Source: Lachnospiraceae bacterium (GTDB lineage: Bacteria > Bacillota_A > Clostridia > Lachnospirales > Lachnospiraceae). From it: a DNA stretch of 6,531 nucleotides. The notes beneath the pieces were generated by a model. The model saw only the letters and a program-made list of their open reading frames with translations. It was not told the DNA's origin and did not search any database. The stretch covers positions 1 to 6,531 of the forward strand of contig JAGDBR010000021.1 in assembly GCA_017958935.1 (NCBI GenBank), in the 5' to 3' direction. Made by a program: the position numbers and the translations under genes. This document shows, piece after piece, positions 1 through 5,363 of the stretch; the stretch's first letter is position 1, and each line of letters starts with the position of its first letter.

Positions 1-810
1 AATGCGCTCGTCTACGGCCTTCTGGCCGGCGTCGGCTTCATCGCGCTCGTCCCGATGCTGCTGTCCGCGCTGCTGACCCTGGTCCCGGCGTGGGCGGACT
101 ATCTGACGACGAACGACAGCGCGAACCAGTACATCTCGCTCGGCCTGCAGTTCGTTGTCACGCTGGCGGCGTTCACCGTCGGCATGATCCTGCTGAAGCG
201 CAGCAGCGAGAGGACGCACCAGAAGCTGAATCTTTCGTCCGGCATCATGTTCGGTTTCGGCATTTTCCTGGTCGGGATCTTCATCGGCCAGCAGCTGAGC
301 TTCTGCGCGCAGTACATCCCGTTCGCGCTCTCCGTGAACCGCGCGGGCTATGACGCGACGATCGAGGCCGCCATGGAAGCGGGCATGACCGAGACGGAGG
401 CCGCGGATTATCTGAAGAACATCGCGGGCGTCATCGATTCGGGCTTCGTCTTCACCGCCGTGGCGTTCCTGCTCAAGGGCGTCATCGAGATCTTCGCGGG
501 CGGCGTTTCCTACGGCCTGATCACGGGCAAGCTGCCGAAGCAGCTGTACGCGTGGCTCGTCGCCGCGGTCGTGATCCTCTTCGGCGTGGACGCCGTGTTC
601 TACACCGTCCAGGCCGGCAACCTGGCCTACATGATCCTGATGGCGGCCTTCGCGGCGGTCTACGCGGTCGTTTCGGTCATGATCTTTAAAAAGCACCTCC
701 CCGATGAGTGGGACGATTTCAAAGCAGTCCAAAAAGGCAGTACGAGCGGCTTCCCGAGGAAAGATAATACGCCGAAGAAGATGCCGAAGATCGAAATGCC
801 GAAGGAGTGA
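1..810 (+). CDS. Polytopic membrane protein of unknown function (5' end outside window)
   Basis: The reading frame is open from base 1 to the TGA at 808-810, giving 269 visible residues. The first ATG (55) lies inside a hydrophobic segment, so the true start is probably upstream and the gene is 5'-partial. About six hydrophobic stretches are visible, near residues 5-31, 45-65, 81-97, 148-165, 182-202 and 207-228. A less hydrophobic loop with acidic residues (about 112-145) separates the third and fourth. The protein ends in a polar, probably cytoplasmic tail (229-269) rich in lysine and proline, with a repeated Met-Pro-Lys pattern at the end. I see no ATPase, protease or transporter signature and do not recognise the family. 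Its last codons carry the ribosome site of the next gene, which starts 2 nt after its stop, so it is very likely co-transcribed and translationally coupled with the zinc-ribbon and TPM-domain genes. It may therefore act with them at the membrane; that role is inferred from context only. Confidence 0.85.
   Translation, partial: NALVYGLLAGVGFIALVPMLLSALLTLVPAWADYLTTNDSANQYISLGLQFVVTLAAFTVGMILLKRSSERTHQKLNLSSGIMFGFGIFLVGIFIGQQLSFCAQYIPFALSVNRAGYDATIEAAMEAGMTETEAADYLKNIAGVIDSGFVFTAVAFLLKGVIEIFAGGVSYGLITGKLPKQLYAWLVAAVVILFGVDAVFYTVQAGNLAYMILMAAFAAVYAVVSVMIFKKHLPDEWDDFKAVQKGSTSGFPRKDNTPKKMPKIEMPKE
801..807 (+). promoter_or_regulatory. Ribosome binding site that decides the start of the zinc-ribbon gene
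   Basis: GAAGGAG lies inside the last codons of the upstream membrane-protein gene. It sits 5 nt before ATG 813, a workable spacing. The alternative GTG at 807 overlaps the Shine-Dalgarno itself and so is an unlikely start. The arrangement suggests translational coupling. Confidence 0.75.
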
Positions 811-812
811 GC

Positions 813-1856
813 ATGGCGAAGATCTACAAATGCCCCGGCTGCGGGGGTGAGCTCGTCTATCAGAGCGGCACGGACCAGATGGTCTGTCCGCACTGCGGGC
901 GTACGGTAGCGGTCAGTGCGCTGGAAGAGATGATCAATGCCGGACAGGCGGTCGGTCTGTCGGGCGGCGCACAGACGGATAACGCCGGCAACGGCATCCG
1001 GGAGTATCATTGCCCGGCCTGCGGCGCGGCGATCGTCGCGGACGAGAATACGGTCGCGACGTTCTGTTCCTTCTGCGGGAACCCGACGCTTCTGGAGGAG
1101 CGGGCTTCCGGGGAATTCAACCCGAGCCGCCTGATCCCGTTCCAGTTCGACAAGAAGCAGGCGCAGGAAAAATTCAGACAGTGGGCGCGGCAGGGCAGAC
1201 TGACCCCGTCGTCCTTCCATTCCCAGGCGGTCATGGACAAGGTGTCCGGCGTGTACGTCCCGTTCTGGCTCTACAGCTACACGACGAACGTCGAACTGGC
1301 CGGCAACGCCGCGATCCATCACATCGAGCGGCAGGAGACGCAGGAGATCATCACGACCGACCATTTCACCTTCCACCGCGTCGTGACCGGCGACTACGAG
1401 AACGTCCCGTACAACGCGTCGGCTTCGATGCCGGACGACGACATGCAGGTCCTGGAGCCGTACGACTACAGCCTGCTGAAGCAGTTCTCGATGCCGTACC
1501 TGTCGGGCTTCTTCGCGGAGAAGTTCACGTACAAGGCGGACGAACTGAAGGGACAGGTGCAGAACGCGCTCCGCGATGACATCGTCAGTGCGGCGCTCAG
1601 CACGGTCGCGGGCTACGACGAAGTGCAGCCGGCGATGACGAACGTCGAATTCTCGAACGAGAAGACCGAATACGTCATGCTGCCGGTCTGGACGCTGAAC
1701 TACACCTATAACGGTAAAAAATACCCGATCTACATGAACGGCGCGACGGGCAAGATCGACGGCGTCCTGCCGACGAGCAAAGGAAAGACCTTCGCGATGT
1801 TCGCGATCATCTTCGTGATCGTCTTCGTGATCGCGTTCTTACTGGGGAGGGCATGA
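813..1856 (+). CDS. Tail-anchored double zinc-ribbon protein, YdjG-like
   Basis: A 347-residue protein if started at ATG 813; GTG 807 would add two residues but overlaps the ribosome site. The N-terminus has two CxxC-x14-CxxC zinc ribbons: C7/C10 with C25/C28, and C67/C70 with C85/C88. The first has the TFIIB-like CPGCGG opening. A long soluble middle domain without a recognised catalytic motif follows (about 100-320). One strongly hydrophobic segment (about 326-344) comes just before the C-terminal Gly-Arg-Ala, so the protein is probably a tail-anchored cytoplasmic protein. The order zinc ribbon, globular domain, membrane anchor, followed directly by a TPM-domain gene, matches B. subtilis YdjG next to YdjH in the PspA (YdjF) membrane-stress locus. 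A role as a membrane anchor or adaptor, rather than a DNA-binding factor, is inferred from that similarity. The stop overlaps an ATG of the next gene (ATGA at 1853-1856). The family call is fairly sure; the exact function is not. Confidence 0.85.
   Translation: MAKIYKCPGCGGELVYQSGTDQMVCPHCGRTVAVSALEEMINAGQAVGLSGGAQTDNAGNGIREYHCPACGAAIVADENTVATFCSFCGNPTLLEERASGEFNPSRLIPFQFDKKQAQEKFRQWARQGRLTPSSFHSQAVMDKVSGVYVPFWLYSYTTNVELAGNAAIHHIERQETQEIITTDHFTFHRVVTGDYENVPYNASASMPDDDMQVLEPYDYSLLKQFSMPYLSGFFAEKFTYKADELKGQVQNALRDDIVSAALSTVAGYDEVQPAMTNVEFSNEKTEYVMLPVWTLNYTYNGKKYPIYMNGATGKIDGVLPTSKGKTFAMFAIIFVIVFVIAFLLGRA
1846..1850 (+). promoter_or_regulatory. Ribosome binding site for the TPM-domain gene
   Basis: GGAGG lies in the final codons of the zinc-ribbon gene. 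It is 8 nt from ATG 1859 but only 2 nt from ATG 1853, so 1859 is the better-placed start. It lies within a translated gene, consistent with coupled translation. Confidence 0.7.
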
Positions 1857-1858
1857 AC

Positions 1859-2611
1859 ATGAAAAAGAAAGCTCTTCTGATATTCGGCGCGCTTCTTCTG
1901 GCCCTCTGCCTGTGCGGCTTCACCTATACGGGCGGGCGCTACATCTACGACGACACCGGCAGCATCACCGAGTCGAAGGATCTGGACAGCCGGATCGCCT
2001 CGATGCGCGACGAACTCAAGGCCGACGTGGTCGTCGTCATGACGCAGAACCCCTCGACGTCGAACTACATGCAGGCGGCGAAGCAGGAACTGCTGAAATA
2101 CGTCGGCGCGACCGGCGGATACGGCGAGAACGGCGAGGCCGTCATGCTCTACATCGACCAGGTGAACCGCAGGTTCGCGATCGTCGAGCATAACGCATCG
2201 GACCGCTACCTGTTAAGCGACAGCGAGATCGACGCGATGACGGCCGAAGGCAGCGCGCTGACGGCGCGGCTGACGGCGGGCGATTACAACAACGCCTGCG
2301 TCCAGTTCATCTCCTACGTGCAGGATGCCGCGAAGCCGGGCTTCTTCCAGACCGTGTTCGGATGGCTGACGACGGCGCTCGGCGTCGGCGGCGCGGCGAC
2401 CGGCATTGCCGTGGGCGCGCACAAATCGCGGCCGCGGGTCTCGAAGCGCCACTACCTGAACCGGAACACGTTCCAGACGCTGATGCAGGATGACGTCATG
2501 ACCGGTCAGACGCAGCAGGTCCGGGAGATCCGGAAGGAGGAACCGCCGGCAGCCCATGTGGCGTCGGGCGACCTCGGCGACCATGTCCACGGCGGCGGCG
2601 GAAGCTTCTGA
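1859..2611 (+). CDS. TPM-domain membrane protein, YdjH-like
   Basis: A 250-residue protein from ATG 1859; ATG 1853, in the same frame, would add Met-Asn and overlap the upstream stop. It begins with a lysine-rich signal peptide or anchor (about 2-21). Two cysteines (C17, C19) lie in this segment, but the residues before them do not make a standard lipobox. Residues about 28-157 look like a TPM (DUF477) domain: a Tyr-Ile-Tyr-Asp-Asp start, a VVVV strand near 57-60 and the GEAVMLYIDQVNRRFAIVE segment (92-110). A second hydrophobic segment (about 162-187) is followed by a basic, probably cytoplasmic tail ending in HVHGGGGSF; glycine-rich ends are common in TPM-domain proteins. The domain would thus face outside between two membrane segments. 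In B. subtilis, YdjH works next to YdjG in the PspA-linked membrane-stress complex, and the pairing here supports a similar role. No enzymatic activity should be assumed, despite the historical 'TPM phosphatase' name. It is the last gene before a strong terminator. Confidence 0.82.
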   Translation: MKKKALLIFGALLLALCLCGFTYTGGRYIYDDTGSITESKDLDSRIASMRDELKADVVVVMTQNPSTSNYMQAAKQELLKYVGATGGYGENGEAVMLYIDQVNRRFAIVEHNASDRYLLSDSEIDAMTAEGSALTARLTAGDYNNACVQFISYVQDAAKPGFFQTVFGWLTTALGVGGAATGIAVGAHKSRPRVSKRHYLNRNTFQTLMQDDVMTGQTQQVREIRKEEPPAAHVASGDLGDHVHGGGGSF

Positions 2612-2666
2612 CCGTTGGAAAACCGGCAAAAAAGCCGGAAACATGAAAATTTGTGAGAATTGACGG

Positions 2667-2694
2667 ACCGCCCGGCGAAAAGCCGGGCGGTTTT
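2667..2694 (+). terminator. Intrinsic terminator of the membrane-protein cluster
   Basis: A perfect 10-bp, GC-rich inverted repeat pairs 2667-2676 with 2682-2691 around a GAAAA loop and runs into TTTT (2691-2694). A second short T-run follows at 2699-2702. It lies 55 nt after the stop of the TPM-domain gene and should end that transcript. Confidence 0.88.
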
Positions 2695-2754
2695 GCCGTT
2701 TTGCCCAAGAAATCACCCGTATACGCGCAGAATATGCACATAAACAGAAGTATA

Positions 2755-2794
2755 TACATTCAAAAGGCGCATAATACGGCAATACATTGCAAAA
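2755..2794 (+). repeat. Short imperfect direct repeat upstream of the transporter promoter
   Basis: TACATTCAAAA (2755-2765) recurs as TACATTGCAAAA (2783-2794), 28 nt start to start, in an AT-rich tract just upstream of the -35 box at 2811. It could be a tandem operator or activator site. No known regulator consensus is recognised, and in AT-rich DNA a repeat this short could be chance. Confidence 0.3.
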
Positions 2795-2810
2795 ATATGC
2801 AGAAAAAGGC

Positions 2811-2839
2811 TTGACAACCTTCTCCTCATCCTTTATACT
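2811..2839 (+). promoter_or_regulatory. Sigma-A/sigma-70 promoter of the ABC importer operon
   Basis: The -35 box TTGACA (2811-2816) is a perfect consensus match and the -10 box TATACT (2834-2839) differs from TATAAT at one base; the spacer is the optimal 17 nt. Transcription should begin near 2846, leaving a 5' leader of about 47 nt before the binding-protein ATG at 2893. The region immediately upstream is AT-rich and could serve as an UP element or regulator site. Confidence 0.9.
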
Positions 2840-2892
2840 ACGCTCAATCGTTCCGCGAAGGACAACGAAGGAGCGAGAAGAGGAGAGAAATT

Positions 2893-3768
2893 ATGAAGAA
2901 GAAATTATTCGCGATCATCGCTTCCGTTACCATGCTGGCGGTTCTGCTGGCGGGCTGCTCCAAACAGGGCGGTTCATCCAATATCAAGACCGTTACGCCC
3001 GGTACACTGACCGTTGCCCTTTCCCCGGACTTCGCGCCGATGGAATTCGTGGACACGTCCAAGACCGGCCAGGACCAGTACGTCGGCTTTGACGTCTTCC
3101 TTGCGAAGTTCCTCGCGGAAGACATGGGCCTGAAGCTGGAGATCAAGGCGATGGGCTTCGACGCCTGTCAGGCAGCCGTCCAGGCCGGCGCCGTCGACAT
3201 GTCGATCTCGGGCTTCTCCTATACGGAGACCCGTGCCCAGGGCTACAACCTGTCCGACTACTACTATGCGGGCGACAATGAGACGAAGCAGATCATCATC
3301 ACGACGGCCGCGAACGAAGGCAAGCTGACGACTGCTGCCGATTACTCCGGCAAGACCGTCGGCGCACAGACCGCTTCCCTCCAGATGAACTACTGCACGA
3401 CGCAGCTGCCGTCCGATGCGATCATCAAGGAATACGGCAACATCGACACCGCGATCGAAGCGCTCCGCAACGGCATGATCGACGCCGTCGCCGTCGCTGA
3501 AGGAAACGGCAACGTCATCATCAACAACGTTCCGGGCCTGATCAAGACCGGTTTCGAATTCGAAGTGGCCGAGGAAGAGGAGAACAACCTGATCCTGCTG
3601 CAGAAGGGCAACGACGCGCTGACCGAGATCGTGAACAAGTCCCTTGCGAAGGCTTATGAAGCCGGCTACTATCCGCAGTGGTACGCACAGGCGCAGGAAC
3701 TGGCCGGCCTTGACACCGCGGAAGAGGTCGTCATCCCGGACGAGACCGAAAGCGGCGCCTCGAACTGA
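2893..3768 (+). CDS. Amino-acid ABC transporter substrate-binding lipoprotein (family 3)
   Basis: A 291-residue extracellular lipoprotein that captures the substrate and delivers it to the membrane permease. Residues 1-21 form a signal peptide with a clear lipobox (LAGC, 19-22), so C22 should be lipidated. The mature part reads as a two-lobed family 3 solute-binding protein: LTVALSPDFAPMEF (39-52), YVGFDVFLAKFLAEDMG (63-79) and GAVDMSISGFSYTETRAQG (99-117). R114 is at the position that binds the substrate alpha-carboxylate in this family, and D197, in the segment NGMIDAVAVAEG, at the position that usually contacts the alpha-amino group. Both suggest an amino acid or amino acid derivative as ligand. 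Start choice is firm: AGGAG at 2881-2885 is 7 nt before ATG 2893. It is the first gene of the importer operon, directly behind a consensus promoter, and a terminator-like hairpin downstream probably raises its level over the permease. The exact substrate cannot be read from sequence. Confidence 0.95.
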   Translation: MKKKLFAIIASVTMLAVLLAGCSKQGGSSNIKTVTPGTLTVALSPDFAPMEFVDTSKTGQDQYVGFDVFLAKFLAEDMGLKLEIKAMGFDACQAAVQAGAVDMSISGFSYTETRAQGYNLSDYYYAGDNETKQIIITTAANEGKLTTAADYSGKTVGAQTASLQMNYCTTQLPSDAIIKEYGNIDTAIEALRNGMIDAVAVAEGNGNVIINNVPGLIKTGFEFEVAEEEENNLILLQKGNDALTEIVNKSLAKAYEAGYYPQWYAQAQELAGLDTAEEVVIPDETESGASN

Positions 3769-3796
3769 CGGAACGCACGGAACACAGCCGTTCCGT
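3768..3796 (+). other. Hairpin with alternative 5' arms just after the binding-protein stop
   Basis: ACGGAAC occurs twice, at 3768-3774 and 3777-3783, and either copy can pair perfectly over 7 bp with GTTCCGT (3790-3796). No T-run follows, so it is not a terminator by itself. It may protect the 3' end of the binding-protein mRNA after processing or termination; that role is inferred. Confidence 0.45.
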
Positions 3797-3829
3797 ACCC
3801 AATATACATGATCCCCTGAAACCCGTTCT

Positions 3830-3866
3830 GCGGCTTAAGCGGTTCACCGTTTAAGCCGCGCTTTTT
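3830..3866 (+). terminator. Terminator-like attenuator between binding-protein and permease genes
   Basis: Nine perfect base pairs (3830-3838 with 3851-3859) extend inward through one G-U pair and three further pairs, closing on a TTCA tetraloop. After GC comes TTTTT (3862-3866). This is a good intrinsic terminator inside what is otherwise a single operon. Since the permease gene has no obvious promoter of its own, it probably acts as a partial terminator, letting some transcripts through and giving excess binding protein. I see no competing antiterminator structure. Confidence 0.75.
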
Positions 3867-3893
3867 AACGGCGGACCCCTGCGAGGAATTGAA

Positions 3894-4568
3894 ATGATCG
3901 GTTTTTTCAGTAATATCGCCAGGATCCTGAAAGGATACTGGTACATCTATTTCGTGACCGGCGTCGCCTATACGATGCTGCTGTCGGTGATCACCGTATT
4001 CTTCGGTGCGCTCATCGGCCTGCTCGTGTACTTCGCGCGCCGCTCGTCGTTCAAGCCCCTGCATTGGCTCGGCACCGGCTTCGTCGCGCTGATCCGCGGC
4101 ACCCCGATGCTGCTGCAGCTGTACGTCGGCTATTTCCTGGTGCCGAAGATCCTGCCGTTCCAGGTATCGGAATTCGCGAGCGTCGCGGTCGCCCTGGCGC
4201 TGAACTCGGGCGCCTACGTGTCGGAGATCTTCCGGTCGGGCATCGAGGCCGTCGACAAGGGCCAGATGGAGGCCGCGCGTACGCTCGGCCTGTCCTACGG
4301 CCAGGCGATGAAGAAGGTCGTCCTGCCGCAGGCCATTAAGAACATCCTGCCGGCCCTCGGCAACGAATTCATCATGATCGTCAAGGACACATCCCTCGCG
4401 TCCACGTTCTTCATCGGCGACATCATGACGTCTTACCTGAAGGTCAAGGGCATCACCTACCTGCCCTTCGAGAACCTGACGATCGTCGCTATCATTTACT
4501 TCGTCCTGACATTCGGCTTGAGCAAGCTGCTGGGCGTGTTTGAAAAGAGGTTGAAGCGCAATGACTGA
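3894..4568 (+). CDS. Amino-acid ABC transporter permease (HisM/GlnP type)
   Basis: A 224-residue inner-membrane permease forming the translocation path of the importer. About five hydrophobic segments are visible (near 18-47, 60-82, 94-112, 153-175 and 197-215). Family hallmarks are RGTPMLLQL (68-76), [13 protein letters not shown] (104-116) and the EAA loop [12 protein letters not shown] (123-134) continuing to VLPQA, the cytoplasmic coupling site for the ATPase. Length is typical for the polar amino acid permease family. Only one permease gene is present, so it probably works as a homodimer. The start ATG 3894 has AGGA (3884-3887) 6 nt upstream. It follows the attenuator hairpin by about 27 nt, and its end overlaps the ATPase start by 8 nt (4561-4568), indicating translational coupling with the ATPase. 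Confidence 0.95.
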   Translation: MIGFFSNIARILKGYWYIYFVTGVAYTMLLSVITVFFGALIGLLVYFARRSSFKPLHWLGTGFVALIRGTPMLLQLYVGYFLVPKILPFQVSEFASVAVALALNSGAYVSEIFRSGIEAVDKGQMEAARTLGLSYGQAMKKVVLPQAIKNILPALGNEFIMIVKDTSLASTFFIGDIMTSYLKVKGITYLPFENLTIVAIIYFVLTFGLSKLLGVFEKRLKRND

Positions 4569-5322
4569 CAAGCAGATCGAAATGATCAAGACCGTTGGGC
4601 TCGAGAAGAGCTTCATCATCGGCAATAAGGAAAAACTGGAGGTCCTGAAGGGCATCGACGAGACGATCTACAAAGGCGAGGTCGTCACGATCATCGGGCC
4701 GTCCGGCGGCGGCAAGAGCACGTTCCTGCGCTGCCTGAACCTGCTGGAGCAGCCCGACGGCGGGCAGATCTTCGTCGAGGGCGTGGAGATCACGGACCCG
4801 AACATCGACATCGACCTGCACCGGCAGAAGATGGGCATGGTCTTCCAGCATTTCAACGTTTTCCCGAACATGACCGTGAAGCAGAACATCACGATGGCGC
4901 CGGTCCTGCTGAAGAAAAAGACGCAGGAGGAGGCCGACGCGCAGGCGGACGAGCTGCTGAACCGGATCGGCCTGTACGACAAAAAGGACGAGCATCCTTC
5001 GCGGCTTTCGGGCGGACAGAAGCAGCGTCTCGCGATCGTGCGGGCGCTGGCGATGGACCCGGACGTCATGCTCTTCGACGAGCCGACGTCGGCGCTGGAT
5101 CCCGAGATGGTCGGCGAGGTGCTCGACGTCATCAAGCGGCTGGTCAAGAGCGGCATGACCTCGGTCATCGTCACGCACGAGATGGGCTTCGCGAAGGAAG
5201 TCTCCGACCGCGTGCTTTTCATGGACGGCGGACTGATCGTCGAGAGCGGGACCCCCGAGGAACTGTTCAACGATCCGAAGAACCCGCGTACGAAGGACTT
5301 TTTGAGCAAGGTCCTGTATTGA
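4561..5322 (+). CDS. Amino-acid ABC transporter ATP-binding protein (GlnQ/HisP type)
   Basis: A 253-residue cytoplasmic ATPase that powers the importer. All motifs are intact: Walker [10 protein letters not shown] (46-54), Q-loop Gln96 in VFQHFNVFP, the ABC signature LSGGQ (149-153), Walker B VMLFDEP (169-175) with catalytic E174, D-loop SALD (177-180) and switch His206 in VTHE. The HFNVFP Q-loop is typical of polar amino acid importers (GlnQ, HisP, ArtP). Length is normal, and no C-terminal regulatory domain (such as the NIL domain of methionine importers) is present. The start ATG 4561 lies inside the last codons of the permease gene with AGAGG (4546-4550) 10 nt upstream. It probably binds the permease EAA loops as a dimer. 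The next gene follows after 41 nt with no terminator, so the amidohydrolase is likely part of the same operon. Confidence 0.96.
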   Translation: MTDKQIEMIKTVGLEKSFIIGNKEKLEVLKGIDETIYKGEVVTIIGPSGGGKSTFLRCLNLLEQPDGGQIFVEGVEITDPNIDIDLHRQKMGMVFQHFNVFPNMTVKQNITMAPVLLKKKTQEEADAQADELLNRIGLYDKKDEHPSRLSGGQKQRLAIVRALAMDPDVMLFDEPTSALDPEMVGEVLDVIKRLVKSGMTSVIVTHEMGFAKEVSDRVLFMDGGLIVESGTPEELFNDPKNPRTKDFLSKVLY

Positions 5323-5350
5323 GGACGGACGCCCCTGCCGGCTGCAGGAA

Positions 5351-5355
5351 GGAGG
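5351..5355 (+). promoter_or_regulatory. Ribosome binding site of the amidohydrolase gene
   Basis: GGAGG lies 8 nt before ATG 5364, an optimal spacing that fixes the start. A small 5-bp hairpin (5334-5338 with 5344-5348) sits just upstream and is too weak to call a terminator. Confidence 0.75.
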
Positions 5356-5363
5356 GACAGACG

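Noticed and set aside
807..809. GTG as start of the zinc-ribbon gene
   Set aside because: It overlaps the Shine-Dalgarno sequence GAAGGAG itself; ATG 813 in the same frame has correct spacing.
660..1376. Long antisense open frames opposite the first two genes, and similar ones opposite later genes (for example 3669-4655, 4492-5178, 4668-5879)
   Set aside because: They are opposite strongly supported genes with recognisable protein domains. Their translations are arginine-, aspartate- or histidine-rich low-information sequence, as expected from shadow frames in GC-rich DNA.
2623..2638. Small inverted repeat (CCGGC / GCCGG with A6 loop) after the TPM-domain gene
   Set aside because: Only 5 bp and no T-run on the + strand. 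The much stronger terminator lies just downstream at 2667-2694.
2846..2892. Possible riboswitch or T-box leader ahead of the importer operon
   Set aside because: The predicted leader is only about 47 nt, too short for a T-box or the known amino acid riboswitches, and has no terminator hairpin of its own.
2787..3092. Open frame overlapping the promoter and the start of the binding-protein gene
   Set aside because: It runs through the promoter elements and the signal-peptide coding region in another frame, has no ribosome site and encodes no recognisable domain.
5334..5348. Possible terminator between the ATPase and amidohydrolase genes
   Set aside because: The stem is 5 bp with no T-run and lies next to a strong ribosome site; continued transcription into the amidohydrolase is more likely.
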